A DNA stretch of 55,477 nt, taken from positions 1 to 55,477 of the forward strand of contig NZ_JAAXPW010000021.1 in NCBI RefSeq assembly GCF_012396605.1, in the 5' to 3' direction. Position numbers and translations under genes: made by a program. The notes beneath the pieces are model-generated. The model saw only the letters and a list, made by a program, of their open reading frames with translations, was not told the origin of the DNA and made no database searches. This DNA is from Ureibacillus thermosphaericus. Its GTDB lineage: Bacteria > Bacillota > Bacilli > Bacillales_A > Planococcaceae. Every line of letters begins with the position of its first letter. Positions within the stretch are counted from its first letter, which is position 1. This document shows positions 8,380-17,520 of this stretch, piece by piece.

Positions 8380-9144
8380 TTAGAAACTTGCTCCATTAAT
8401 TGCAACATGTTGACTCACCGCTTCAAATTCTCGTCCATTCCAATTTAAAACGTTCTCAACGTATCCTAAACCATCTGCATGATATCTCCCGGCGATTTTT
8501 TCCATCGTTAATAATAAATACTTCCCATCTCCCGTTAGATCAATTGGATATATCCCACTAGCAGGATCTACCCAACCTTGAATAGGTTCCTTTAGCTTTC
8601 CATTGGAATCATATATTTCATTTAAATACTCTTTTCCTTTATAACGAATATTTAATAGATAACGTATGTTAGGATTCCTGCTCGTTACCATTACTTCTGC
8701 ATTGTCTTTATAGTTTACTTCATACTGCCGTTCTTCATTAAACTTAATAGAATCAAAAATTTTCCCTAACTTGCCATGTAAAAACGAAAATACATAAGCA
8801 AAGACTATCGCTCCGCTTCCACCGGATTGAACAGTTACTAGAATATCATTTACCTGATCACCAGTTAAATCTCCCGTCCAAATCGTTGGATTATATCCTG
8901 CTACATCTCTTAAATGATATACGGATATTTCATGGGTGAAACCATTTTGAACAACTAGACTCATATTGCTTAAATAAGGACTATCGTCGAGTTTTGAGGC
9001 TATCAGAAAAATTCCATCAAGCACTCCATCACCGGTAACGTCACTCAATTGATAAGCTACTACAGAGGGGCCTTTTGATTGGTCAAAGGGGGGCATTAAG
9101 CTAGGCAAGATGTCAAACTGATGTGGTTGCCAATATGGATACAT
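8380..9144 (-). CDS. VCBS/FG-GAP repeat-like protein
   Basis: 254 aa from the ATG at 9144, chosen because GTTAGGAGG lies 6 bases upstream; a longer frame to 9216 lacks a site. Short D-x-T-G-D-G-x-x-D repeats (SDVTGDGVLDGI, GDLTGDQVNDIL, IDLTGDGKYLLL) are spaced through the protein, as in integrin-like FG-GAP/VCBS beta-propellers where they bind calcium. The N-terminus (MYPYWQPHQFD) carries no signal peptide. Similar short proteins occur in spore-forming Bacillales, where a spore-coat role is possible but not shown. Function unknown. Confidence 0.65.
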   Translation of the reverse strand: MYPYWQPHQFDILPSLMPPFDQSKGPSVVAYQLSDVTGDGVLDGIFLIASKLDDSPYLSNMSLVVQNGFTHEISVYHLRDVAGYNPTIWTGDLTGDQVNDILVTVQSGGSGAIVFAYVFSFLHGKLGKIFDSIKFNEERQYEVNYKDNAEVMVTSRNPNIRYLLNIRYKGKEYLNEIYDSNGKLKEPIQGWVDPASGIYPIDLTGDGKYLLLTMEKIAGRYHADGLGYVENVLNWNGREFEAVSQHVAINGASF

Positions 9145-9220
9145 GTTGTTCCTCCTAACGAGTAAAATACCGTTACCCCATTGTATATGTGAATCATGAC
9201 TGATTGGTTCTTTCATAAAT

Positions 9221-9247
9221 AAAAAAACCTGAGAATTGCCTCAGGTT
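9221..9247 (-). terminator. intrinsic terminator overlapping the stop of ykvI-like gene
   Basis: The stem AACCTGAG (9226-9233) / CTCAGGTT (9240-9247) with a minus-strand T-run directly beyond. The right arm includes the TGA stop codon of the permease gene. Confidence 0.8.
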
Positions 9248-10299
9248 AAGCTCCCTTTTCTTTTTAGCCACATCCAACAAGTGATGATTATTACGACAAA
9301 CCCAAAATATCCCATAATGGAATACACAGTTTTCACAATGGTAGTAAACCCGATAAAGCTTGCAAAAAATGCAATGAGGGCAGAAACAATGAGAAAATAT
9401 TTATACGTTTTGGACTTTGGTGATACAAATCGAATGACAAAAGAATAAAGTACACCGACTGCTGTACTATAAATCATTATAATTAAAGTAATAGCCATCA
9501 GCACACCAATAATGGGATGTATATGTAAGGCAATTACTAATGTAGGCATCGGCTTCCCAAAAATCACATCCATTTTTGCCATTAGCGCCACATAAACTAA
9601 TAGGATCAACATGCCCATTAATAATCCACCAATAATTCCACCCATTCCTGCCTCTCTTCTACTGTTCACAGTACTCCCCATTACCGCAAGCATTGGCAAC
9701 CCTACCGCTAAATTATACGAAACATATAAAAGTGCTGCTAATAGCCAATGCCCTGTTGATAATTGATTCGCCATTTCTATATGTTCATTGAAACTACCAT
9801 CCATCGTTAAAATTGAAGCTATCACTAGTATGAAAATCACGATGATTAAATAGGGGATTGCTAGGGCAAGTACACTTATAATTTTTTCTACATTGAGCAT
9901 CAGTGTGAAAATTGTGAATATCATCATAAAGAAACTACCAATAAAACCATTTATTCCAAATAGCACTTCAAAAGCACTCGCTGCCCCTGCAAACATAGCA
10001 ACCGTAATACAAAAAGAAAACACCGTTATGAGACAATCGATGATCGAGCCGAATGTTGAACCTGCAATATAAAGTACGACTTCTTTATGGGATGTTGTTT
10101 TCAAAGAATATCCTAATGTTGCTATATTCATTCCTAAAAAAGAAAATAGTACACTAGCAGCGATAACCCCAAACAGTCCATACCAGCCATGGGAAATAAA
10201 AAATTGTAATATCTCTTGTCCAGATGCAAAGCCTCCCCCGATCATTAACCCGACAAATGCTCCCCCAATTTTTAAACTATTCCTCACCATTTCCCCCAT
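9241..10299 (-). CDS. YkvI-family membrane protein, putative transporter
   Basis: 352 aa, with about ten hydrophobic helices covering nearly the whole protein. The GGGFASGQEILQFF signature right after the first helix matches the Bacillus YkvI family, which is distantly related to APC/NSS-type amino acid transporters. Substrate unknown. The start is uncertain: ATG at 10299 is used here, but an ATG three codons in and a GTG just after it lie nearer a GGGGG stretch. Only 35 bases separate it from the upstream enolase-superfamily gene on the same strand, so the two may be co-transcribed. Confidence 0.75.
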   Translation of the reverse strand: MGEMVRNSLKIGGAFVGLMIGGGFASGQEILQFFISHGWYGLFGVIAASVLFSFLGMNIATLGYSLKTTSHKEVVLYIAGSTFGSIIDCLITVFSFCITVAMFAGAASAFEVLFGINGFIGSFFMMIFTIFTLMLNVEKIISVLALAIPYLIIVIFILVIASILTMDGSFNEHIEMANQLSTGHWLLAALLYVSYNLAVGLPMLAVMGSTVNSRREAGMGGIIGGLLMGMLILLVYVALMAKMDVIFGKPMPTLVIALHIHPIIGVLMAITLIIMIYSTAVGVLYSFVIRFVSPKSKTYKYFLIVSALIAFFASFIGFTTIVKTVYSIMGYFGFVVIIITCWMWLKRKGSLT

Positions 10300-10334
10300 T
10301 TCTCTAATTCAATAATCGTTTGGAATGCTCTTAT

Positions 10335-11441
10335 TCAATTGTAAACTTTCGAGGAAACTGTATATTTTTCAATTATCTTTCTATTAGGCTCGTACCCTAT
10401 TCCTACAGTTTGTGGCACTTGAATGGTTCCATCTTTCACAACAACTTCGGGATTTATGATATCTTCCTCAAAATAATGGCTTGACCCTGCAGTATCTCCA
10501 GGTAAAACGAAATTTGATAGTGATGTTAAAGCGATATTATGCGCTCGGCCAATTCCTGCCTCGAGCATTCCACCACACCAAACCGGTATGCCCTTTGATT
10601 GGCAATAATCATGAATTTTGATTGCTTCAGACAAACCTCCAACTCGTCCAATTTTGATATTTATAACACCACAACTACCCAATTCAATCGCCTTTCGCGC
10701 ATCTTCAAGAGATATAATACTTTCATCTAAACAAATAGGGGTCTTCAAATGCTTTTGAAGTGTCGCATGATCCACAATATCGTCATAAGCTAACGGTTGT
10801 TCAATCATCATCAAATTATACTCATCCAACTGTTTTAATAAGTCGATATCTCTTAAAGTATATGCTGAATTCGCATCTGCCATCATTGGAACATTTGGGA
10901 ATGCTTCCCTCAGCTTTTTGATGACTTCCACATCCCATCCAGGCTTTATTTTGACTTTAATTCTTTTATATCCTTCTGCAATGTACTTCCCGACCACTTC
11001 AATCTGCTTTTCGATTGTCGATTGAATACCGAGACTCACTCCTACATCTATTTTTTCTTTATTTCCTCCAAGGACTTTTGCTAAAGGTTGATTAGACTGT
11101 TGTGCGTAAAGATCCCAAATTGCCCCTTCAATCGATGCAATGGCCATTTTGTTTTTCCGTATACCTGCAAACATTTTACTTACATCATCTGGATGATGAA
11201 TGTTCTTCTGTAAAATCATTGGAATCAAAAAATCTTCTAGCATATGCCAACAAGTTTTTACGGTTTCTTCACTATACCACGGCGCTTCGAAAGCAACGCA
11301 TTCACCAAATCCAACAATTCCTTCATCCGTGTGAACTTCCAACAATAAAAAAGATTTATCATGTAACGTGCCAAAGCTTGTTGTAAATGGATTTTTCATT
11401 GGCATTTTTACATGACGAACAATGACTTTATGAATTCTCAT
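10335..11441 (-). CDS. menC: o-succinylbenzoate synthase / N-acylamino acid racemase family enzyme
   Basis: 368 aa from the ATG at 11441, preceded by AGGGAG; the upstream extension is rejected. It is an enolase-superfamily TIM barrel with the muconate-lactonizing signature set: acid/base lysines in KVKIKPGWD, metal ligands in [14 protein letters not shown] and CLDESI, and the second catalytic lysine in [10 protein letters not shown]. Length and sequence fit the NSAAR/OSBS subgroup, whose members make o-succinylbenzoate for menaquinone or racemise N-acylated amino acids. No other men gene is nearby, and the neighbour is a putative amino acid transporter, so racemase activity may be the real role. 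The gene symbol is tentative. Confidence 0.75.
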   Translation of the reverse strand: MRIHKVIVRHVKMPMKNPFTTSFGTLHDKSFLLLEVHTDEGIVGFGECVAFEAPWYSEETVKTCWHMLEDFLIPMILQKNIHHPDDVSKMFAGIRKNKMAIASIEGAIWDLYAQQSNQPLAKVLGGNKEKIDVGVSLGIQSTIEKQIEVVGKYIAEGYKRIKVKIKPGWDVEVIKKLREAFPNVPMMADANSAYTLRDIDLLKQLDEYNLMMIEQPLAYDDIVDHATLQKHLKTPICLDESIISLEDARKAIELGSCGVINIKIGRVGGLSEAIKIHDYCQSKGIPVWCGGMLEAGIGRAHNIALTSLSNFVLPGDTAGSSHYFEEDIINPEVVVKDGTIQVPQTVGIGYEPNRKIIEKYTVSSKVYN

Positions 11442-11465
11442 CAATAATTCTCCCTTTTTATACAT

Positions 11466-12213
11466 ATGTATTTCGTTTATACAAAATCATTTTCATTGAA
11501 AAGTATTTTCTCATCAAATGATCTCTGAATTAGTAATAATTAATTCTTTATTACTTGAAAAACCGAAAATAGTTGTAGTTTTTCTTAAGAGTGAAGTAAA
11601 GAAAACAGTTTAGTTCAATAATAGACTTTTATCTCTAATTTTTCTCGTTATGATTGTTTATTATTATCAAAATGTTGGCTAATTGTCCCTTCATATAAAC
11701 TATTAAATGAATATGATGAAAACAAAAGGAGGTGAGAAATTTAATTATTGTAACGGGAATTACGTTATCCTAGGGATATATATGAACGGAAACAATTATT
11801 CCTTTCAATTTGATGTAACAAACTTTTAATTGGCATAAATCGAGGATACCCATTTCCTGTATTGTGATAATGAACAAATACAGCCTTCTACATTAAATCA
11901 ATTTGAACTCCCTATATAACGATGTAAAAATAAGAGCCTGTATTTGTTTCATTGAAAAGGATCTGTAAAGTTAAGTCCACGGTGAATAGATCCCTTCACA
12001 ACAGGAATGGTTTGGGCGCATATTGTATCCTTGACTTCTAACTTCTTAGGTTGGCATGAGGGTGGAGTTTATAGTTTGATCATTGTTATCTCCATTTATT
12101 TAGTTGGGAACGTCTCTCCGAATTTGCATTCCCAGTAACCATTGTACACCCCTTATTCGACGGCGAGTGGTGAGTGAGCACACATTTCTTCCACAAATCC
12201 CATTATCATTCAT
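11466..12213. other. gene-poor stretch with a possible decayed gene
   Basis: About 750 bases without a convincing gene. A GGAGGTGAG Shine-Dalgarno-like site near 11730 is followed only by stops. At 11986-12139 on the plus strand an uninterrupted frame codes a membrane-like fragment (TTGMVWAHIVSLTSNF, then GWHEGG) with no start or ribosome binding site, which looks like a remnant of an integral membrane protein. I cannot name its family. Confidence 0.4.
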
Positions 12214-12239
12214 GGATGGCAAGTAGCCATCCTTTTTTT
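12214..12239 (+). terminator. orphan intrinsic terminator upstream of efflux gene
   Basis: GGATGGC (12214-12220), loop AAGTA, GCCATCC (12226-12232), then seven T. No intact gene precedes it on this strand. It ends either a decayed gene, an unrecognised small RNA, or an attenuated leader of the MFS gene that starts 194 bases downstream. Confidence 0.7.
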
Positions 12240-12432
12240 GTTATGTCTTTTCCCCTTTTACTATTTTATGTAAGTATTCTGAAACATTTGTGTTTCCTTG
12301 ACTCAGTCTTTCGTAAAGGTTTAAATAGGAATAGACCTTTTTGCACTTTCAATTTCTGTAAATGTACCGTTACAATATCACTACTGCTATTTAAAAATAA
12401 TTTTATAGATAAAAAATTCAAAGGGGATATTT

Positions 12433-13602
12433 ATGCAATCAAAATCTCAAAAAGTTGCCTTAGCTCTATTACTTGGAAATATTTTTATTACCTTTGTTGG
12501 TATTAGCCTAGTTATCCCTGTCTTGCCTTCATTAATGAATGAATTATCCTTAAGCGGCACCGTAGTAGGAAACATGGTAGCTGCTTTTGCATTAGCTCAA
12601 CTAATCGCTTCTCCCATTACAGGAAAATGGACGGATCAATACGGCCGGAAAATAATGATTATCATCGGTCTTTTTTTATTTAGTTTTTCAGAGTTGTTAT
12701 TTGGTATTGCTAAGAGCCTTGAGATTCTTTTCCTATCAAGAATTTTAGGTGGAATTAGTGGCGCATGCATCATGCCTGCGATTACTGCATATATTGCGGA
12801 TATCACATCTGAAAGCGAACGTCCGAAAGCCCTTGGATTTATGTCTGCCGCGATTAATACCGGATTTATTGTAGGGCCTGGTATAGGCGGATTTTTAGCG
12901 GAATTTGGAATTCGTGTGCCATTCTTTGCTGCCAGTGTTTTGGGAGCATTAGTAGCCATTGCCTCCATTTTTATTTTGAAGGAGCCTGAACGTAGAGAGC
13001 ATCCGAAAGTGTTCAAAGATGAAAAAATTGGTTGGAAACGAATTTTTATTCCAATGTATCTTATTTCGTTTATTATTATTTTCCTATCGACATTCAGTTT
13101 AGCTTCCTTCGAGTCATTATTTAGCCTATTTATTGATCATAAATTTGGATTTACACCAAAAGATATCGCCATAATCGTTACAGGCGGTGGTATTGTTGGA
13201 GCAGTTGTGCAAATTTTATTATTTGATGCATTAACAAAGCGGTTCGGAGAAATTAACGTTGTTCGAATTAGTTTAATTATGTCAGGCCTATTAGTGTTCG
13301 TTATGACAATTGTAAATTCTTACTGGACAATCATGTTAACTTGTTGGATTGTCTTTGTTGGCTTTGATTTAATTCGTCCAGGAATTACATCCTATCTTTC
13401 AAAAATTGCAGGAAATGAACAAGGTTTTGTAGGGGGCATGAATTCCATGTTTACAAGCATCGGAAATATCTTTGGCCCTATCATTGGTGGTATCTTATTT
13501 GATATGAATTATAATTATCCATACTACTTTGCAACAATCATATTAATTTTAAGTATTATCATTGCAATGTTTTGGAAAAACCAACTGAATTCTTATCATT
13601 AA
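12433..13602 (+). CDS. NorA/Bmr-like multidrug efflux MFS transporter
   Basis: 389 aa, ATG after AAGGGGAT. About 12 transmembrane helices. The N-terminal half follows the NorA/Bmr/Blt pattern closely: GISLVIPVLPSL in helix 1, AFALAQLIASPITGKWTDQYGRK covering the DHA1 motif A, and GPGIGGFLAEFG as motif C in helix 5, which marks drug:H+ antiporters. Such pumps export fluoroquinolones, dyes and cationic compounds; the natural substrate is unknown. It is a single gene with its own terminator. The orphan terminator 194 bases upstream raises the possibility of leader attenuation. Confidence 0.85.
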   Translation: MQSKSQKVALALLLGNIFITFVGISLVIPVLPSLMNELSLSGTVVGNMVAAFALAQLIASPITGKWTDQYGRKIMIIIGLFLFSFSELLFGIAKSLEILFLSRILGGISGACIMPAITAYIADITSESERPKALGFMSAAINTGFIVGPGIGGFLAEFGIRVPFFAASVLGALVAIASIFILKEPERREHPKVFKDEKIGWKRIFIPMYLISFIIIFLSTFSLASFESLFSLFIDHKFGFTPKDIAIIVTGGGIVGAVVQILLFDALTKRFGEINVVRISLIMSGLLVFVMTIVNSYWTIMLTCWIVFVGFDLIRPGITSYLSKIAGNEQGFVGGMNSMFTSIGNIFGPIIGGILFDMNYNYPYYFATIILILSIIIAMFWKNQLNSYH

Positions 13603-13609
13603 TCAAAAT

Positions 13610-13652
13610 GGTTATCCAGTTTAACACAGTTTCTGGATAACCTTCTATTTTT
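13610..13652 (+). terminator. terminator of MFS efflux gene
   Basis: GGTTATCCAG (13610-13619) pairs with CTGGATAACC (13633-13642), followed by TTCTATTTTTAT. Confidence 0.85.
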
Positions 13653-13848
13653 ATCCTTCATAAGTCTTTGGAAAAAAGTTTCAATTGAACTCTAATGCCT
13701 AATAAAAAGAGCAAATTATTATAATATTATTGATAATTTAAATTCTTTCGATTAAAAAATCACATCTATCATATATAATGAATTTATAAGCAATTTTGCT
13801 AAAAAACACAATTTTTTTATGCTTCAGTACATTAAGGGGGATTTTTCA

Positions 13849-15060
13849 ATGGTTAAAACAACAAAAGAAATTATAGAAATTACAGAAAAGCTTGGTGCTC
13901 ATAACTACCACCCACTACCAATTGTGATTAGTGAAGCAGAAGGAGTATGGGTAAAAGATCCAGAAGGTAAAGAATATATGGATATGCTATCTGCTTATTC
14001 TGCTCTAAACCAAGGTCACCGACATCCAAAAATCATTCAAGCATTAAAGAATCAAGCAGATCGAGTAACTTTAACTTCTCGTGCATTCCATAACGACCAA
14101 CTTGGTCCATGGTATGAAAAAGTATGTAAAATCACCGGAAAAAACATGGTTTTACCAATGAATACTGGTGCAGAAGCTGTGGAATCAGCGATTAAAGTTG
14201 CTCGCCGTTGGGCTTATGATGTGAAAGGCGTTGAAGAAAATAAAGCTGAAATCATCGGTTGCAATGGAAACTTCCATGGCCGCACTATGATTCCTGTCTC
14301 TCTTTCATCTGAGAAAGAATATCAACGCGGTTTTGGACCGTTAATTCCAGGAATTAAATTAATTCCATACGGTGATATTGAGGCATTAAAAAACGCTATT
14401 ACACCAAACACTGCAGCTTTTATTTTTGAACCTATTCAAGGAGAAGCAGGGATCATTGTACCTCCTGAAGGATTCTTAAAAGAAGCAGCAAAACTTTGTA
14501 AAGAACATAATGTATTGTTTATTGCGGACGAAATACAAACTGGACTTGGCCGTACAGGAAAAATGTTCGCTTGCGAGTGGGAGAATATTGAGCCGGATGT
14601 TTATATTCTTGGAAAAGCACTCGGCGGAGGCGTAATGCCAATTTCTGCTGTGGTGGCAAACGATGATATTTTAGGGGTATTAAATCCTGGTTCTCATGGT
14701 TCTACTTTTGGTGGTAACCCACTAGCTTGTGCTGTTTCAATCGCTTCCCTTGAAGTCATCGAAGAAGAAAAATTAGTGGAACGTTCACTTGAGCTAGGAC
14801 AATACTTTAAAGAAGAACTTTTAAAAATTTCATCACCTATTATTAAGGAAGTGCGAGGAAGAGGTTTATTCATAGGGGTTGAACTTCATGAACCTGCTCG
14901 CAAATATTGCGAACAATTAAAGGAAAAAGGTCTATTATGTAAAGAAACTCATGAATATGTAATTCGCTTTGCCCCACCATTAATCATTACGAAAGAACAA
15001 ATTGATTGGGCACTTGAACGAATTAAAGAAGTTCTTGAGAATGCAGAAAGTGCAAATTAA
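13849..15060 (+). CDS. rocD: ornithine aminotransferase
   Basis: 403 aa from the ATG at 13849, which follows AAGGGGG; Bacillus RocD has 401 residues. It converts ornithine and 2-oxoglutarate to glutamate semialdehyde and glutamate in arginine catabolism, using PLP. Class III aminotransferase landmarks are intact: [38 protein letters not shown] and the Schiff-base lysine in ILGKALGGG. Sequence agreement with B. subtilis RocD is high along the whole length. No rocA, rocF or rocR lies nearby, so it is a stand-alone gene, closed by its own terminator. Confidence 0.95.
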   Translation: MVKTTKEIIEITEKLGAHNYHPLPIVISEAEGVWVKDPEGKEYMDMLSAYSALNQGHRHPKIIQALKNQADRVTLTSRAFHNDQLGPWYEKVCKITGKNMVLPMNTGAEAVESAIKVARRWAYDVKGVEENKAEIIGCNGNFHGRTMIPVSLSSEKEYQRGFGPLIPGIKLIPYGDIEALKNAITPNTAAFIFEPIQGEAGIIVPPEGFLKEAAKLCKEHNVLFIADEIQTGLGRTGKMFACEWENIEPDVYILGKALGGGVMPISAVVANDDILGVLNPGSHGSTFGGNPLACAVSIASLEVIEEEKLVERSLELGQYFKEELLKISSPIIKEVRGRGLFIGVELHEPARKYCEQLKEKGLLCKETHEYVIRFAPPLIITKEQIDWALERIKEVLENAESAN

Positions 15061-15107
15061 GAGAATATATAATATTCACTAACATGCACTAAATGCAATT
15101 CATTTAT

Positions 15108-15140
15108 GGCTGTTTAGAAAGTTAAAATTTCTAAACAGCC
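15108..15140 (+). terminator. terminator of rocD
   Basis: The 13-bp perfect stem GGCTGTTTAGAAA (15108-15120) / TTTCTAAACAGCC (15128-15140) is followed by TTATTTATTG. Confidence 0.85.
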
Positions 15141-15228
15141 TTATTTATTGATTTTTTTATTCTCATTACATTATGATATTCAATTAATATATAGCAAAAC
15201 TATTCCTTATATTAAGAGAGGGATTAGA

Positions 15229-15783
15229 ATGATTCAATCGCTTTATGTGTCAGGATACAGACCCCATGAATTAGGTATATTTAACGAAAAACATCCTGGC
15301 ATCCAAATCATAAAAAAAGCCATTGAGAATGAATTGAGAAGTTTGATTGAGGATGGATTAGAATGGGTCATCGTCAGTGGACAACTCGGTGTTGAAATAT
15401 GGACTGCAGAAGTTGTCATTGAACTAAAAAATGAATTTCCTCAATTGAAATATTCCGTTATTACACCTTTTTTAGATATCGAGAAAAATTGGAATGAACA
15501 AAGACAACAACAATACGCTTACATTATTAGTCAAGCAGATTTTGTGACAAGTATAACAAAAAGACCATATGAAGCACCTTGGCAATTTGTTGAAAAAGAT
15601 AAATTTATTATTCAAAATACCGATGCCCTATTACTTGTCTATGATGAAGAACATGAAGGATCTCCAAAATATTTAAAGCGACTGGTTGAGAAATACATGG
15701 AACGCAATCCATATGAGCTATTTGTGATTACGTCTTACGATTTGCAAATCATTGCAGAAGAATTAGAAAGAGCTGAATGGTGA
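15229..15783 (+). CDS. ypsA: DUF1273/SLOG-domain protein, YpsA-like
   Basis: 184 aa from the ATG at 15229, after GAGAGGG; the B. subtilis protein has 180 residues. It has the Rossmann-like SLOG fold pattern of DUF1273: LYVSGYRPHELGIF at the N-terminus (YxxGYR), the WVIVSGQLGVEIW glycine loop, and late acidic residues (LLLVYDEEHEGSPKY). The family is predicted to bind nucleotide-derived ligands, and in Bacillus and Staphylococcus YpsA has been linked to cell-division control; which ligand is unknown. It stands alone here, away from gpsB. Confidence 0.85.
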   Translation: MIQSLYVSGYRPHELGIFNEKHPGIQIIKKAIENELRSLIEDGLEWVIVSGQLGVEIWTAEVVIELKNEFPQLKYSVITPFLDIEKNWNEQRQQQYAYIISQADFVTSITKRPYEAPWQFVEKDKFIIQNTDALLLVYDEEHEGSPKYLKRLVEKYMERNPYELFVITSYDLQIIAEELERAEW

Positions 15784-15810
15784 TTTTTTCAAATTATGAT
15801 GAATTTCCTG

Positions 15811-15839
15811 TTGACAATTTAATTGATAATGATTATCAT
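15811..15839 (+). promoter_or_regulatory. SigA-type promoter overlapped by Fur box
   Basis: -35 TTGACA (15811-15816), 17-base spacer, -10 TATCAT (15834-15839). The Fur operator covers the spacer and the -10, so repression by Fur with iron is expected. Start of transcription near 15846. Confidence 0.85.
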
Positions 15840-15843
15840 TATC
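15825..15843 (+). promoter_or_regulatory. perfect 19-bp Fur box
   Basis: GATAATGATTATCATTATC matches the classic Fur consensus at every position, as an exact inverted repeat around a central A/T. It overlaps the -10 of a strong promoter. There is no siderophore or iron-uptake gene next to it; the next gene is fumC, 200 bases downstream. Confidence 0.92.
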
Positions 15844-15845
15844 GT

Positions 15846-15978
15846 AAATAGAAATTTCCGAGCTGAACCCCCCAAAATATATCTCGGGAACAATATTTTC
15901 CATTTTATTTTCTCCAAATTATGTCTATATCCCCCTATATATAGACATTTCTAGGCTGCAACTATTATGTTGCAGCCA
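15846..15978 (+). ncRNA. Fur-controlled C-rich structured RNA (FsrA/IsrR-like sRNA or fumC leader)
   Basis: The predicted transcript begins near 15846. Stem 1 is 15855-15862 with 15883-15890 (8 bp with one G-U) and shows CCCCCC (15868-15873) in its loop. A single-stranded stretch with UCUCC follows (15911-15915). Stem 2 is 15921-15930 with 15939-15948 (10 bp) and presents CCCCC in the loop. Stem 3 is a perfect 9-bp hairpin, GGCTGCAAC / GTTGCAGCC (15954-15962, 15969-15977). Known iron-sparing RNAs of Gram-positives (FsrA, IsrR) share exactly this design: Fur promoter and several exposed C-rich patches that pair with Shine-Dalgarno sequences. Stem 3 lacks an immediate U-run, so the RNA may instead be the 5' leader of fumC, or both. 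Confidence 0.6.
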
Positions 15979-15984
15979 AAATTC

Positions 15985-15990
15985 TATAAT
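15985..15990 (+). promoter_or_regulatory. possible second -10 element for fumC
   Basis: Perfect TATAAT located 54 bases before the fumC ATG, but no good -35 at 16-18 bases spacing. It may give Fur-independent expression of fumC. Confidence 0.35.
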
Positions 15991-16043
15991 CAATACTATT
16001 TTTTATTTGAAATACATATACTAATACGAAGGAGTTGTACAAA

Positions 16044-17432
16044 ATGGAATATCGTATAGAAAAAGATACGTTAGGTGAAGTACGTGTACCTGCTGATAAA
16101 ATTTGGGGCGCCCAAACACAACGTAGTAAAGAAAACTTCCAAATTGGCGATGAAAAAATGCCAATAGAAGTCATTCGAGCATTTGCAATACTAAAAAAAT
16201 CTGCAGCAATCGCCAATAAAAAATTAAATAAATTATCACCAGCAAAAGCAGATGCCATAATTTCAGCAGCAGATGAAATTCTAGAAGGTAAATGGGATGA
16301 CCAATTCCCACTAGTTGTTTGGCAAACAGGTAGCGGTACTCAATCTAACATGAACGTGAATGAAGTTATTGCTTACCGTGCAAATCAATTATTAATAGAA
16401 CAAGGATCATCGGAGAAAGTTCATCCAAATGATGATGTCAACATGAGTCAAAGTTCGAACGATACATTCCCAACAGCATTACATATCGCTGCTGTTGAAA
16501 TGGTAGAAGACTATTTGTTGCCTCGATTACAACTTTTGAAAAATACATTAAAAGAAAAATCAGAAGCTTTCAAAGATATCATTAAAATCGGTCGTACCCA
16601 CTTACAAGATGCAACACCTTTAACACTTGGACAAGAAATTAGCGGCTGGTATTATATGCTAGAACGCTCAGAACAAATGATTAAACATAATACCGAGTAT
16701 TTAAAGAGCTTAGCCATCGGAGGTACTGCAGTTGGTACTGGCATCAATGCTCATCCAAAATTCGGAGACATGGTGGCAGAAGAAATTAGTAATATTACCG
16801 GCAAACAATTTGTTTCATCTGAAAATAAATTCCATGCATTAACAAGCCACGATGAAATTGTTGCTGCACATGGTGCTTTAAAAGCCTTAGCTGTAGACTT
16901 AATGAAAATTGCGAACGATGTTAGATGGCTTGCTAGTGGTCCTCGTAGCGGTATTGGTGAAATTATTATTCCAGCAAATGAGCCAGGAAGTTCGATTATG
17001 CCTGGTAAAGTAAATCCTACTCAATCTGAAGCTATGACGATGGTTGTTACTCAGGTAATCGGTAACGATGCAACAATTGCTTTTGCTGCTAGTCAAGGAA
17101 ACTTTGAATTGAACGTATTTAAACCTGTCATTATTTATAACTTCCTTCAATCAGCCCGACTTTTAGCTGATGCAATGAAATCCTTCAACGACAAATGTGC
17201 TATAGGCATTGAACCGAACCATGAAGTACTTGAGCGCAACTTAGAAAATTCTTTAATGCTTGTTACTGCATTAAATCCTTACATCGGTTATGAAAATGCA
17301 GCAAAAATAGCGAAAAAAGCTCATGCGGAAGGCACTACTTTAAAAGAAGCTGCACTTTCTCTTGGCTTACTAACAGAAGAACAATTCGATGAATATGTAG
17401 ATCCGAAAAAGATGATTTATCCAAATGCTTAA
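16044..17432 (+). CDS. fumC: fumarate hydratase class II
   Basis: 462 aa from the ATG at 16044, 9 bases after AAGGAG; the same length as B. subtilis CitG. It interconverts fumarate and malate in the TCA cycle without an iron-sulfur cluster. Fumarase/aspartase landmarks are present: [33 protein letters not shown] and the signature loop [11 protein letters not shown]. It stands alone on the plus strand. The nearest strong promoter upstream carries a perfect Fur box, so expression may rise in iron limitation, as makes sense for an iron-independent enzyme. It shares a long bidirectional terminator with pbuX. Confidence 0.95.
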   Translation: MEYRIEKDTLGEVRVPADKIWGAQTQRSKENFQIGDEKMPIEVIRAFAILKKSAAIANKKLNKLSPAKADAIISAADEILEGKWDDQFPLVVWQTGSGTQSNMNVNEVIAYRANQLLIEQGSSEKVHPNDDVNMSQSSNDTFPTALHIAAVEMVEDYLLPRLQLLKNTLKEKSEAFKDIIKIGRTHLQDATPLTLGQEISGWYYMLERSEQMIKHNTEYLKSLAIGGTAVGTGINAHPKFGDMVAEEISNITGKQFVSSENKFHALTSHDEIVAAHGALKALAVDLMKIANDVRWLASGPRSGIGEIIIPANEPGSSIMPGKVNPTQSEAMTMVVTQVIGNDATIAFAASQGNFELNVFKPVIIYNFLQSARLLADAMKSFNDKCAIGIEPNHEVLERNLENSLMLVTALNPYIGYENAAKIAKKAHAEGTTLKEAALSLGLLTEEQFDEYVDPKKMIYPNA

Positions 17433-17473
17433 ATTTCTAAATTTGTGTTTTCATCCCTTAACATACCCCTAAA

Positions 17474-17516
17474 AAAGAAATAACCGACGAGCAATTGGCT
17501 CGTCGGTTATTTCTTT
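17474..17516. terminator. bidirectional terminator between fumC and pbuX
   Basis: 19-bp perfect stem: 17474-17492 with 17498-17516, 5-base loop. The A-rich left and T-rich right arms act in either direction. Confidence 0.9.
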
Positions 17517-17520
17517 TATA

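Noticed and set aside
12174-12506. 110-codon plus-strand frame crossing the orphan terminator
   Set aside because: It contains the terminator hairpin, overlaps the MFS gene start in another frame and has no ribosome binding site.
15954-15977. Third hairpin as a classical intrinsic terminator of the Fur-controlled RNA
   Set aside because: A perfect 9-bp stem, but followed by AAAATTCT, not by a U-run. Kept only as a structural element.
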